Assembly: GCA_023898485.1 (NCBI GenBank)
Contig: CP060225.1
Location: 186,001 to 250,000, forward strand
Origin: Candidatus Peribacteria bacterium
GTDB lineage: Bacteria; Patescibacteriota; Gracilibacteria; Absconditabacterales; Absconditicoccaceae
DNA: 64,000 nucleotides
Direction: 5' to 3'
The notes beneath the pieces were generated by a model. It did no database searches, was not told the DNA's origin, and was given only the letters and a program-made list of their open reading frames with translations. Positions 50,382 through 61,104 of the stretch are shown here, piece by piece. The position numbers and the translations under genes were made by a program. Each line of letters opens with the position of its first letter. The stretch's first letter is position 1.

Positions 50382-51761
50382 CTACGTTTCTATACTTGCA
50401 AAGAACTTTTCTTTCTTTTCCATCCGTCGATCATCTTGTCTACCCAATTTGGATATATCGGCGTCATCTGCCAGTAGCTCCTTAACCGCTTCTTCTAGAT
50501 AGATAGTGTTTTGGCTTCCCTTTACAAAGATTAGTGCCTTTGATCGATCTTTGTTTCATGTTTTTCGGTTATTTTTTTTATCTATTATATATTGTTTTAC
50601 CCGTTTTCCTGCCTCTCTTGAAGAGGTAAAATGCTTGATCTGTTCTATCGGATAGCCGATTTTTTGTAGTTCATCCATGGTATACAATACTTCTTGCCCT
50701 ACCAAAATAATCTGGTCTAGACCCTGACCTAATATGCCTGCTATAGTTCTATGGGCATGTTCCGATAAATCTCCCAGTTCTCTCATCTCACCGATAATAC
50801 CTATCAGGGGTCTGTTATCCATATATACGTCATGTTTGATGCGGTAGGCAACACCAAGCATCGCTTCGATGCTCGCAGGAGAAGCGTTATAGGAGCTATC
50901 TATGATGAGTGTCTGTTCAATTCATTGGAATAATGATAATCTTCCTGGTTGAAGATGATATGATAGATGATTGAGTTCTTGTGTTTTTTCTTGACGACGA
51001 TATGCTATCACCGATACAATGCTCATACCAATTGCTACATATGATACGAGTGCTTTTGAGAGTATATTTACTGATCCAATCCAATTTCTATCGCCAGTGA
51101 AGAGTTCTACTTCTGTCATTAGGAGAGATACTTCTGATGTTTGTAGTGTTGCGTGCGTATAGCCTATGTCACCGAGGGCGCCATCTATTATACTATACCA
51201 TAGGATGTCTGCATCAGTACGATCATCCATCTGTTTAATATATACATCATCCATATTGAGAAATACAATGTCCTTGGATGCGTCTATCATTTTGCGCTTT
51301 TGTTCAGCAATATGGGTTGGATCTCCCATCTGTTGACTATGTACTGCATCGATGCGCGTGATGATACCAATATCGGGTACTGCAATACTTAGTAATTTAT
51401 CCATTTCACCAGGATAGTCGATACCATATTCCAATACCATTATATCATAATGAGGAGCAAAAACCACAGACCATATCGCCTGTCCCATTCCACAAAGATA
51501 TCCTCCTAATGACGGTGTGAATGATTCTATTCCTAAAATAGAGAGTGAAAATCCCATATCTCCATTGAAATTTTTAGGGGAAGTGAGGATATGGACGTGG
51601 GGCAAAAGTTGTTGGATTGTTTGTGTGACAATCAGTCTGGCTGTAGTTTTGCCAACACTACCTGTTACGCCAATTATGTATGGGTGAGTGCGATGAATAA
51701 CTCTGCGGGCGCAATAACCTAAAAGTGATGTGTAAAGGGAAAGAAACGTCTTTTTTATCAT
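50382..51761 (-). CDS. murF: UDP-N-acetylmuramoyl-tripeptide-D-alanyl-D-alanine ligase
   Basis: 459-aa Mur ligase that adds the D-Ala-D-Ala pair to the peptidoglycan precursor. ATP loop IIGVTGSVGKTTARLIVTQT, LTSPKNFNGDMGFSLSILG, VLEYGIDYPGEMDKLLSI and, after a TGA-encoded Gly, TLIIDSSYNASPASIEAML are the MurF blocks. LIGIIGEMRELGDLSEHAHR begins the C-terminal domain. A second TGA near the end is also Gly. 17 bp separates it from the upstream AI-2E exporter gene, suggesting co-transcription. Confidence 0.94.
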
Positions 51762-51778
51762 CTGGAGGAGTGGGGGGA

Positions 51779-53071
51779 TTAAAGAGTGGTGTCTGTGGAG
51801 CCCTTTTTCTTATTGATATTTTCGTTGGATCGAAATGTGGTAATAATAACAGAAAGTGGCACAGCCATGACTACACCAATAAATCCGAATAACCATGCTG
51901 CGATAAGCATAGTAATGAATATGATGAGTGAACGAACGCCCAATACTCTATTCATGACAACAGGGACTACTATGTTGTTTTCTGTTCGCTGTATCAGCGT
52001 AAATAAGATAAAGACAGCAAGTGCTGCTCACCAACCACCAGCAGTGAATGCCACTAACACAGCCGGAATACCTCCTAAGATGGGACCAATATAGGGTAGG
52101 AATTCTGTTATTCCAGCTATTAGTGCTAATAATCAGATCTGAGGTATACTAAAACCCAGTAAACGTAATATCCATAATCACAGCAGTGTGACGCTGAAGA
52201 TATATATCATGAGGAAAAGCTGTCCCTTGAGCCAGAGTTGCATTTTGTCGTAGATGGTGAGCATTTTTTGATAGATGATGGGGCGATATTCTTGGGGAGA
52301 GAATTTTACAAGAAAAACGAACACCTCCTTGTATTCTAAAGAGAAGAAAACAGACAATACAAGTACGAGCGAAACTTGTCGTCATGTCATCACGCTAGAG
52401 CCAAATAGTTTTTTTATTAGTGTAAATCCATCAGTTGCTAATCATGAGGATATGTAACTATTGACGGTTTTTACAAATGTGTCTAGGAAGTTCTTTACTC
52501 ATGTGACGAATCATTCGTCTTGAGACATTGCAAGCACATTATCTTTTAATCATGAGGGAATATATTGTGTAGATTCTACAAAAGATTCGAATCAGTGTAT
52601 AGCAATATGTTGTGAAATACTGTTTATGATTCCTACGATTGATTGTGTCATAGTAAATAGCTGCTGCACTATAAATGGAATAATGAGCAACATACTAAGA
52701 AAAAATACTATTAGGAAAAAATATATCAAAAAGAGCGCTAGTCATCTGCTTTTTAGATGTCTTTCTATGAAGCGTATTGGTCCCTCTAATCAGACAGAGA
52801 GAATATATGCTAACAAAATTAATAACAGTAACGCGAGGGTGTTTCGCATAATGAGTGCAAATGCGCCTACAACCAATCCGGTGATCCAGAATGTGCGTGC
52901 AAATTCTACATTGCGGCGATTATCTCCTTCATTGTTTTGTGGTGGGGTTGATTCTTTGTCTAATGTGGGTGGATTGCTGGGTGCAGAATGTCTCACAGCG
53001 CGATGTGTGGCGTCTGATGCTTGTGTTTGTAATTTATCTATCAGGCGCGATATTCAGTCTAATAATCTCAT
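51779..53071 (-). CDS. AI-2E/PerM-family transporter
   Basis: 430-aa membrane protein visible only with TGA as Gly. An N-terminal cytoplasmic tail (SDATHRAVRHSAPSNPP) is followed by paired helices (GLVVGAFALIMRNTLALLLL), a long extracytoplasmic helical region, and the family C-terminal block with TEFLPYIGPILGGIPAVLVA, RTENNIVVPVVMNRVLGV and FGFIGVVMAVPLSVIIT. Family members export small molecules or act as Na+/H+ antiporters. ATG 53071 is in the frame with no closer stop upstream than the rnpA end; a GTG at 52996 is an alternative. Confidence 0.88.
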
Positions 53072-53103
53072 AATCAGTGTTATGTTAGGATGGATAAAGG
53101 CTC

Positions 53104-53493
53104 TTATACTTTTTTTATATTTGTATAGTGATTTATAAAAGAAGTGATATCGTCGTTTATAGTGTGCAATACTTGATTATAGATAGGGATTTTTTTGTTT
53201 TTTTCAATTAATTGCATCCATTGATCTGTATATTTCCTGTTGACAGTAACGAAAAACACTCCCCCAGACACACTCTGTCATGTTGCATGGATAATGCTGT
53301 CATAAATTGCTCTTTTTGCTGCATTTCTCTGTGTGGCATGTTTTGCAACCTTTTTCGTAATGTGTACTCATCGACGATGAGAGTGTTTTTGTGAAATCCA
53401 TGTTATTGTGAGTCGCTTACCATATCGTTTTTTACCATGACGTAGTGTGTAATGTACGGTTTTAGTTCTGGGTCTTTGTATTTTAGGTAACAT
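53104..53493 (-). CDS. rnpA: Ribonuclease P protein component
   Basis: 129-aa basic protein. The RNR-type motif HITKKVAKHATQRNAAKRAIY and the strand GVFFVTVNRKYT fit RnpA, which helps RNase P RNA trim tRNA 5' ends. Two TGA codons (HRR-G-VHI and HAT-G-QSV) are Gly. It lies 10 bp after the pseudouridine synthase stop and 32 bp before the AI-2E gene. The usual rpmH neighbour is not found. Confidence 0.85.
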
Positions 53494-53502
53494 TGTCGTG
53501 AT

Positions 53503-54249
53503 TTACGAATATAATAAATTTTGCACTTCCACTTTAGATAGGGAACGATACGATCCGGGCGTAGCTATGTCTAGATGAATGGATCAGAATGATAATCTAT
53601 GGAGTGAAAGGATACGATAACCCATATGACGGAAGAGACGTCTGATATGGCGCTTTTTCCCACTTATTAGCGTTATTACAGCGGTTCATGATTTTTCTGT
53701 GTATATATCATGGAACGAGAGATAATCTCTATGGGTGTCTTGAGGATCAAACATTCCTACAGATTCCCCGCGTATCATGCGATCTTTATCTTTTTTTGTA
53801 AGAGGATGATCAAGTGTTGCAATATACTTTTTGTGTATATGATGTTTTGGGTGCATAAGACGATGGGTGATTGATCCATTATTGGTCAGTAGTAGTAGTC
53901 ATGAAGTATCTTTGTCAAGTCTTCCTACTGGACGATAATGGAGGGCGTATTCTGGTGGTAACAGTGAATATATAGTGTCATTGAAATGATCATTGCGAGA
54001 AACTACATATCCTGTGGGTTTATAAAATATAATGATATCACCCTCTATCTGTTCCTTTTCAGAGTTATTGTTGATTGTGATTGCATGGTGACCCTGATCA
54101 GATCGCGTAATAAGATCTCCTGTCTGGCAAATGCTTTTGAAGTCTTTGCAGATAACATTATTGACTGATACCTTTCCATCACAAAAGAGTGAGAAACATT
54201 TTCTTCTGCTCATGCCGCTATTCTTTTGTATTACTTGACGAACTAACAT
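53503..54249 (-). CDS. RsuA/RluB/E/F-family pseudouridine synthase
   Basis: 248-aa enzyme. The N-terminal S4 domain begins MLVRQVIQKNSGMSRRKCF and contains DGKVSVNNVICKDF. The catalytic block is RPVGRLDKDTS-G-LLLLTNNG, with the TGA as the invariant Gly after DTS. KKYIATLDHPL and KKRHIRRLFRHMGYRILSLH complete the fold. It isomerises a uridine in rRNA; which site cannot be told. Three TGA codons are used. ATG 54249 is preferred as it starts the S4 domain. Confidence 0.92.
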
Positions 54250-54317
54250 CTTATATCTTTTTCTAAAAGTATTTCCCAAAAGACTAAATACTGATGGGTC
54301 AAAACGCAATGCAAAAT

Positions 54318-54346
54318 TTGACAGATTCTGTTATGATGTATATACT
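54318..54346 (+). promoter_or_regulatory. Near-consensus sigma-70 promoter
   Basis: TTGACA (54318-54323), 17-bp spacer, TATACT (54341-54346). Transcription from about 54353 leaves roughly 30 bases before the ATG at 54384 and excludes the upstream in-frame ATG at 54294. Confidence 0.7.
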
Positions 54347-54383
54347 ATCACATATATTGATATTCACTTTTATAAGACTGATT

Positions 54384-56546
54384 ATGACACAGAACATCAA
54401 TAATTCTGATACACAATATATTATTAAGAATTATACTATAATCTATAGAGCGTTTTTTGTCTTTGGTAGTTTTTTTATTGCTCTTGTATTGTCTATTGGG
54501 TGATGGTATGTAATTAGTGCGCAAGTACATGATACTTATGTCGTAGATAATATTGACAGCGCTGATGACTCTGTTGTGATAGGGTTGCTACCATCTGTTT
54601 CATCAGGTTTTACTATATATGCATATCAGAATACAAATATAGTGCTAGATAACACTATCAAAAGTGATTGGAATCTTGTCCAATATGAATGATACACATT
54701 ACCTGCACATAATCATGGCGCTGTTATTGATTCTTTGTCTGATGCATCAACCTTCAACAATCCAGATTATGGTATTTCTCTGTTGAAGAATAGTGTTGCT
54801 ACCATCATCTTTCAAGATAATAAAACTGATATACCTACGCCATTTCAACTATTGTGACCCATACCGTATGTGGATAATCAGTCTATGGATATAGTCAGTC
54901 AACAGAGTATCGGGCAGTCTTTTCGTCTTGATTGTTTGTATGATAGATGGAAAATATCTAATATAGTTTGTGAGAAATATATTACATCTGCGATACAAGA
55001 TATTTTTAGTTACGATATTTCCCGTTACCATCAAGAATTAGTTACGATTGGTAATATTATCCCGTTACAGTCGCATGAGCTATTCTGTGATAGTCTGGTG
55101 TGATATTTAAGAAACACATGAGATTATTCTAGTGTGCGAGATTCTATTGTGGCTAGTTTGTGCACTCCCACACAACGCGACGTATACCAAAAAACAGTTT
55201 CTCTTATTCAAGCTAATAAAGATCTTATTAGTCAGAAATCGATTAATGGTGTAGGAGATAATGAGATTATGAACGAGTATATCATTCATTCTTTGTTGCA
55301 AGACATCTACAATGATATAAAGAGTGGTGCTATAAATCCACTGATTATTAAACAATATGTTGAATCATGGAATAAGATATTTAGGGAACAATATACTGTT
55401 TCATCTTTTACTTATGATGCTAGTTATTATCTTAATCAAACGCTTATATTACCAGCGCTTAATAATACTACCCTTACTAATCGCCTTGAAAGAAGTGAGA
55501 TCAATACGCTACAGGCAGATATCAAGAAGCTTAATGATGGGTGATGAAATACGAGTTGATTGTATATGTACATTACTAATCAGTCTCTTAAAGATGAAGT
55601 TAATGTAAGCAGTATTACTGATATTGCTACGTGAGTCGCAAAGGATGATATATTGTATGGTAATTATTTTCAGGAAATTAGTCGCGTGAACGTTAACAAT
55701 ACTATTAGGATACAGTGAGAGCTTCGTGTGATGGAGGGTGAGATTATTCCAATATCTATTACCATAGATAGTGATGGTGCTATCGCGGCTGTCTCACTAC
55801 CATATTGAAATGAGCGAGAAGACACGATTAATAATCTGATTCAAACAAAGAAATTAACATGATTGTATGAGATTGAGACATTTGTAGTTAATAATCTGGA
55901 TGCTATTCAGTCAGCAACAATCAATACGTGCGATATTCTTACGGAGTATATTGGATCTAAACTAGTTTCTTGTGATAGTACTACTATTATTATACAGGAT
56001 ACCAAAAATGAAGTATCTATTCGCTATGAAATTACCATAAATGATGCAATGAAAATTACAAAATTTAAAACCAATAGCACACATATGCAGGAGCGTATTC
56101 GTGAAGAAATTACAGATCTAAATACGAATAGTAGTACGCTTATTCCTACGATAGTGGCGATTACTAATGTCTCTTGGGAGAGTGCACAGTCAGATTCACT
56201 GGAACATCAGGTGGGTATAGCTGATAAGTTTATTGTTATTGATCGTATTAAGAGATATATGTGAATCGAGCCAGACAATATTGGTCAGCGTGGTGATGAA
56301 TTTGTTGTATGAGTCACAATCGCCGATAAGCTGTTCTATGCTTCATATGATCTTGCATCCCATAGTCTTACAAACATTATCCTTCCTGATATTACCATTG
56401 ATGGTAAAAGAGTCCTTGTGTCAGAATTTGTATTGACACTAAGTGATGAATATCAAAATGACATTAATCAATTTATGAATGATCCTATAACTTTTATCAA
56501 AAGACGTTATCCTAGTGTTAATACACTCTATCAAAATAGAGACTAG
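54384..56546 (+). CDS. Large membrane-anchored extracytoplasmic protein of unknown function
   Basis: 720-aa protein interrupted by 12 TGA codons read as Gly. After a hydrophilic start a single helix (AFFVFGSFFIALVLSIG-G-WYVI) anchors it; the rest is probably outside the membrane. The chain is Asn/Asp/Ile/Ser-rich and shows repeated strand-turn units (DSVVIGLLPSVSSGFTIYAY; FVVNNLDAIQSATINTCDIL; TIADKLFYASYDLASHSLTN). No known domain is recognised. Base composition is more AT-rich than its neighbours. The start at 54384 follows a near-consensus promoter. Confidence 0.72.
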
Positions 56547-56647
56547 GAAAGGTTGTGGAATATGGTATAAGGTTTGCACATTTCTTCTTTTTTTATGGTG
56601 ATGGTTTGTTTATAAAGAGAGGCAACTTTATTGTTGTCTTTTTCTTT

Positions 56648-57859
56648 ATGTTGCGAATTGGGGATATCCATATAACATCGGGGTACAAAGATCGTATTAT
56701 CGATGAGCTCAGAAGAGTAGTCGCAGACGCCGGGGAGGAGTCGGTGGTGTTTTTGGGTGATTATGTGTATCATTTTTCGTATGATAGGAGAGCACTCCTT
56801 GCGTTTGTAGATTTGCTCATGGAGTTGCAATGTGAGGGGAGAGTAGTGTATGTGCTGGCGGGTAATCATGATTGGCTCCAAGGGCATTTTGTCTATCAGG
56901 AGGCACAGAGGGTCGTGGAGTCGTTGGGGGGTGATAGTATACACTTCATCACAGAGCCAGTATGGAAAGAGATCGATGGGGAGTGGATACTGTTTTTGCC
57001 ATATAACTACGGGTTGAAGCGGTGAAACGATGAAGCGGTAAATCGCTCAAAGAACTGATTATATGAACATTTGTTGGAATCGTCACATAAAGGTGAACAG
57101 CTGTCTGGTCATGTGAATCTCATTTTGGAACAGATGCTACAGCAGAGGCCGACGGAGGATCACGTGATCGTGGCACATCACTACTATATCGCAGATACGA
57201 CGTTTCCGGGTCAGAAGGGACGTTTTGGCTACAAATCAGTAGCGTTGGATCCTGCATGGTGTGATCGTGATGATATGCTGATGATTTCATGACATATTCA
57301 CAAACCTTTTGTCTGGAAAAATTACCTCTGTCTCGGGAGTACCTGGGCAACTCATCCTCAAGAATACAACCAGACCAAAGTCGCGCTCCGCTACCGTGAT
57401 GATGTCGGTATACTGATGCCGATGGCAGTCAACTACTATGCATCGATGGTGGCAGAGGAGTGAGAGGTAGTGACTGCTATCATGATCGATCAGGTCCAAG
57501 AAAAAGCACGAGAAGAAACGAAAAAACTCATGACTGGAGGGCAGCGGAAGATAGGGGCAGGAGATTGGGTGAGTGTGCCGATGGAACAAGTTGCACTGCA
57601 GCTCCAGGTTGAGCAGCGTAGCTACCAGAGTATGGATGAACGAGTAGAGGAGTCGCTGCAGCAGACCGTACGTGATATCCAGCTGCAGACCGTGCGTAAA
57701 TCGTACGAAGAACTCGTGTCTGATCTGATCATTTCGCATGAAGAACTCCAGGAGAGCTATGTCCAGCGGAAGACCATCCTCGAGACCTATGTGACGAACA
57801 AATATCCAGAGGAGAAAGAGGAGTATGTGGAACTGTTGCAAGAATCATGAATACTATAA
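56648..57859 (+). CDS. SbcD-like metallophosphoesterase
   Basis: 403-aa protein. Calcineurin-type metal blocks are RIGDIHITSG, VFLGDYVYHF, LAGNHDWLQG, VIVAHHYYI and S-G-HIHKPFVW, where the Gly of GHxH is TGA (57290-57292). The C-terminal 130 residues are a long charged helical arm (VQEKAREETKKLMTGG, VEESLQQTVRDIQLQT). SbcD is the nuclease subunit of the SbcCD double-strand-break complex, but no sbcC is adjacent, so other roles are possible. ATG 56648 starts at the first metal strand. ruvC follows after a 9-nt repeat tract. Confidence 0.85.
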
Positions 57860-57945
57860 AAGAGTAAGTCGTGTAAATAGTGTAAGAAGAGTAAAAAGTT
57901 TTTCACTATTTACCCTATTTGAACTATTTAGCCTATTTGAACTAT
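57857..57945. repeat. Paired 9-nt repeat tracts before ruvC
   Basis: GTAAGTCGTGTAAATAGTG and further GTAA units on one side are answered by CTATTTACCCTATTTGAAC units on the other, an inverted pair that could fold into a long weak hairpin upstream of ruvC. Confidence 0.55.
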
Positions 57946-57950
57946 TGATT

Positions 57951-58433
57951 ATGATACTGGGGATAGATCCAGGAGTGAGGAAGTTGGGTTATGCGATCAT
58001 CGATGGGATGCAGATCGTGGATGGCGGTGTCCTGATCCTGGATAGCAAAACCAAACTCGAAAGACCAGACTACCGAGAACGTATGAGTCGTATTCGCGCG
58101 TTTTTTGTCGAATTGCTTGATCAGTATCCTGATATCGATACAGTGAGTATGGAAAAACTGTTTGCCTTTCGTAATTATAATAATATGGAGTTTGTGTATG
58201 GAGTCAGAGGGATGTTGATGACACTGTTTCGAGAGCATCACTTCACGCTCCATGAATACACACCGCTTCAGCTCAAAAAGTATATCGCTGGCACTGCCAA
58301 AGCTTCCAAGGAGCAGATGATCACCATGATTTCTCGCCTGTATCAGATCGATGATGATACGATGTATCATGATACCGCAGATGCTATAGGATTGGCGTAC
58401 TTGGCATACAAAGGGGTAGCAAGTAGCAGGTAA
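57951..58433 (+). CDS. ruvC: Holliday junction resolvase RuvC
   Basis: 160-aa nuclease. ILGIDPGVRKLGYAIID holds the first catalytic Asp, VSMEKLFAFRNYNN the Glu, and HDTADAIGLAYLA the last acidic pair. It cleaves four-way junctions migrated by RuvAB; ruvB is present at 9588-10604. No TGA is used. The ATG lies at the end of a repeat tract with no Shine-Dalgarno. Confidence 0.95.
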   Translation: MILGIDPGVRKLGYAIIDGMQIVDGGVLILDSKTKLERPDYRERMSRIRAFFVELLDQYPDIDTVSMEKLFAFRNYNNMEFVYGVRGMLMTLFREHHFTLHEYTPLQLKKYIAGTAKASKEQMITMISRLYQIDDDTMYHDTADAIGLAYLAYKGVASSR

Positions 58434-58594
58434 AGAAAGTAGAAAAAGTAGAAAAGGTAGAACCCCGACAGGTCGGGATGCTCATGCTGTCATTCCACTC
58501 TCTATCGTTCGTGGGACATCATGGCAAAGGTAGAAAAGGTAGAAGAAGTAGAAAAACTTATAAGATGTTTTTATGATTTATATTGTAGGGAGAT
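58434..58594. repeat. Repeat-filled gap between ruvC and dcd
   Basis: 9-nt tracts (GTAGAAAAA/GTAGAAAAG) at 58434-58462 and 58524-58556 flank CCCCGACAGGTCGGGATGC (58463-58481), the same palindrome as in mosaic copies B and C. No gene is seen. Confidence 0.55.
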
Positions 58595-59653
58595 ATGAAA
58601 TCACTAGTAGATAAGGAATTGAAGCGTTTGCTTGCTGATGGTGTAATCAGCCATATAAGTGATAGTGTTGATTTGTCCGAGTATGTACAACCTGCGAGTA
58701 TTGATTTGCCAGTGGGTGATGTGATTTATCATGTGAAGAAGAAGTATCTCCCCTTTGATGCCTTGCTTCGTGAGGTATTGGATGACGTGCTAATAGAGGA
58801 GTACGATGCGAGTGAGTCAATGACTTTGTATAAAAATCAGACCTACCTCATTCCCTGTCTTCGTATCCAGTGACAAGAATGATTTTCTTATAGAGTGAGT
58901 CCCAAAAGTAGCATAGGAAGGATCGATGTACTGGTAAGGTCGGTGTTTGATCAGACAGGACTGTATGATACGGTGTTTGTCGATGCGAGTGGTGAACTCT
59001 GGCTCGAGGTGACACCTAAATCCTTCAATATTTCTGTGATGCGTGGCGTAGCTTTGTCGCAGATTATGTGTTTTGATGAAGGGCAACAGAGTGGTGACAT
59101 GCTAGATATTAGCTGATTGCAGCTTCTGTCGTTGGGTGGTCATGATACACAGCAGCAATGGTATGATAACAAAATCCTGATTGATGTATGAATAGCTACA
59201 TGACAATTGGTCTGATATAAAGCATTGGCGACAGATGCAGTGATTGACCTCACTCAGCATAGCGTATGTAGATCTGATCATTTTTTTGTGCCAGTGTATG
59301 CACAGGATGATGCTTCGCTGATGCTTGAAAAAGATAGATTCTATATCTTGGCAACCAAGCATGATATTCGCATCCCGGTAGCATATGCAGCGGAACTGAT
59401 TCCCTCTTCGCATCTGGTCGGGGAGTTGAGGGTGCATTATGCGGGGTTTTTTGATCCATGATTTGGAGGGGAGATGTGAGCAACTGGTGTGCTAGAAGTG
59501 CGTGCACATGAGGATATCATCGTACATGATGGGCAGCCCTTATGTCTCATGTCTCTCTATGAGAATACACAGTTACCATCGGTAGCGTATGGTGATGCAT
59601 GAAATCATTATAACATGCAGCGTGGGCCGAAGTTGGCGAAATATTTTGGATAA
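58595..59653 (+). CDS. dcd: dCTP deaminase, double-length form
   Basis: 352-aa protein built from two dUTPase-like beta folds. PASIDLPVGDVIYHVKKKYL, YRVSPKSSIGRIDVLVR, FDQTGLYDTV, and in the second half HVLVGELRVHYAGFFDP-like SSHLVGELRVHYAGFFDP-G-FGGEM and GVLEVRAHEDIIVHDGQPL match the long alphaproteobacterial-type dCTP deaminases. It converts dCTP to dUTP for thymidylate supply. About nine TGA codons are Gly. The normal family end RGPKLAKYFG is followed at once by TAA. Confidence 0.88.
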
Positions 59654-59657
59654 AAAG

Positions 59658-59754
59658 ACAGAGAGCAGTCTATATTAAAGATTATCATGAGATGTTTGGT
59701 GTGCGTTTCCTCGAAAAGGCTGGTGTGCGGGTGGATCAGGTAGAAATCTACTAA
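59658..59754 (+). pseudogene. Coding-like remnant after dcd
   Basis: In another frame than dcd, residues AVYIKDYHEMFGVRFLEKAG then VRVDQVEIY run to TAA 59752-59754 without a start codon of their own except an internal ATG at 59692. The composition looks protein-like but no family is recognised. It may be the tail of a deleted gene. Confidence 0.25.
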
Positions 59755-59818
59755 TTATTTGCTTTTTCTTATTTTTTGTTTATAATATATAAAATTTATA
59801 TCTTACTCTTTGTTTTTC

Positions 59819-60193
59819 ATGTCTGAAAAATTAGATTCTGTGCAAGAGGGTTTGTTTGAAAACTTACATTGAGCTGATAAAATTGGAGAATTCGATTTTT
59901 TATCTGATGTGTATGAACAGCTCAACTTTCTTACTACTGGTGAAATTGTATTTGTGAAAGTAGAAAATAGTAGATTCTATATGTATGCCATTAATCTACC
60001 AAGAAAAGAAGGAAGTCTAGAGAGAGTGAGTACGTTTGATATTACTCAGCAATATTGATTTAAGCCAGTTTATATGGGTGCTATGAATGATACTGGAAGA
60101 GTGGGCATATGATTTAAAAAATTTGATCATTCTATAAACTTTGCGTGTAAGAGAGCCCATGATGGAAACCTACAATTTTTCAATAAAGAGTAA
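59819..60193 (+). CDS. Hypothetical protein
   Basis: 124-aa acidic to neutral protein, recovered by reading three TGA codons as Gly (NLH-G-ADK, QQY-G-FKP and VGI-G-FKK). It has no signal peptide or membrane helix. SRFYMYAINLPRKEGS and FKPVYMGAMNDTG suggest a small beta-rich fold. No family is recognised. AT-rich promoter-like sequence (TATAATATATAAA) lies upstream. Confidence 0.65.
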
Positions 60194-60248
60194 AACTACT
60201 TAGTATTATTGTAGCTATTATCTTTTCGGATATTTCCTGAAAAAAGTC

Positions 60249-60276
60249 TTGCAAAATATAAAAATATGACTATAGT
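60249..60276 (+). promoter_or_regulatory. Promoter of the DUF134 gene
   Basis: TTGCAA (60249-60254) and TATAGT (60271-60276) with a 16-bp spacer, predicting a leader of about 40 bases that contains a strong ribosome-binding site. Confidence 0.55.
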
Positions 60277-60308
60277 GTCGTGCGAAGAGGAGAGGAGTAC
60301 TTTATTTT

Positions 60309-60317
60309 GGAGGTGAT
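60309..60317 (+). promoter_or_regulatory. Unusually strong Shine-Dalgarno
   Basis: GGAGGTGAT is a nine-base match to the 16S rRNA anti-Shine-Dalgarno, 10 bases before the ATG at 60324. It stands out because most genes of the window show no such site. Confidence 0.7.
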
Positions 60318-60323
60318 TCGTCG

Positions 60324-60611
60324 ATGGGCAGGAAGAAAAAAGAGAGGAGTCTGACCATGGATCTTGATCAGATTTGTAAGAGATTTGGTCCGATCGATGA
60401 TGTCGCTACGGAGTGTCTTCTGCTCAGACCTGATGAAGTGCAAGCACTGAGATACAAAGATATCGATGGGTACTCTATCATCCAGGCTGCTGAGAAAATG
60501 GGTATCTCCAAATCAGTCTTCGGCTCACTGTACAAAGAAGCACGTGAGAAACTTATCACTGCTGTCTTGGATGGCAAGGAGATTGCTATTCTCTGTCCTT
60601 TGAAACAATAG
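60324..60611 (+). CDS. DUF134-family HTH protein
   Basis: 95-aa protein. MGRKKKERSL, CLLLRPDEVQALRYKDIDGY and QAAEKMGISKSVFGSLYKEA with AREKLITAVLDGKEI match DUF134, whose second half is a sigma-70 region-4-like helix-turn-helix. It is a predicted DNA-binding regulator. It has its own promoter and a perfect ribosome-binding site and is followed by trxA after 27 bp. No TGA is used. Confidence 0.85.
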   Translation: MGRKKKERSLTMDLDQICKRFGPIDDVATECLLLRPDEVQALRYKDIDGYSIIQAAEKMGISKSVFGSLYKEAREKLITAVLDGKEIAILCPLKQ

Positions 60612-60638
60612 TTTTTATCGTATTATTATATAGTTCTT

Positions 60639-60977
60639 ATGTCTGCTCTTATTCATTTGGAAAACACTGCTGATTTTGCATCTCTCATCAAAGAAGGTGT
60701 AGTATTGGTAGATTTTTATGCTGATTGGTGTGGTCCATGTCAGGCACTTGGTCCTGTGATGGAATCCCTTGCTGACTCCTATGAGGGTAAAGCAAAAATC
60801 GTCAAGCTCAATGTCGACCATCATAGCCCTATTGCTCAACAATTTCGTGTGATGTCTATCCCTACCGTGATTATCTTCCAAGATGGCAACATGATCGATA
60901 GACCTATCGTCGGTGCGTATCCAGAGGATTTTTATGCGAATGTGCTTGATACGTTGGTAGAGGGTACAAAAGAGTAA
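60639..60977 (+). CDS. trxA: Thioredoxin
   Basis: 112-aa disulfide reductase. VLVDFYADWCGPCQALGPVM holds the CGPC active site, and VMSIPTVIIFQDG the cis-Pro. Cytoplasmic; no signal peptide. The last residues (EGTKE) and stop codon are formed by a 9-nt repeat tract that continues to about 60998. A TATATAG lies a few bases before the ATG. Confidence 0.96.
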   Translation: MSALIHLENTADFASLIKEGVVLVDFYADWCGPCQALGPVMESLADSYEGKAKIVKLNVDHHSPIAQQFRVMSIPTVIIFQDGNMIDRPIVGAYPEDFYANVLDTLVEGTKE

Positions 60978-61104
60978 AAAGTGTAAAAAGAGTAAAAGTG
61001 ATTGTGTGGCTGAAAAGCTGCACTTTTTTGTTTTCTGGGCTTGCATTTAGGTCTCTAGTCGCTAGTCTTTGGTCGTTCAATTTATTTGTCCACACATTGT
61101 CCAT

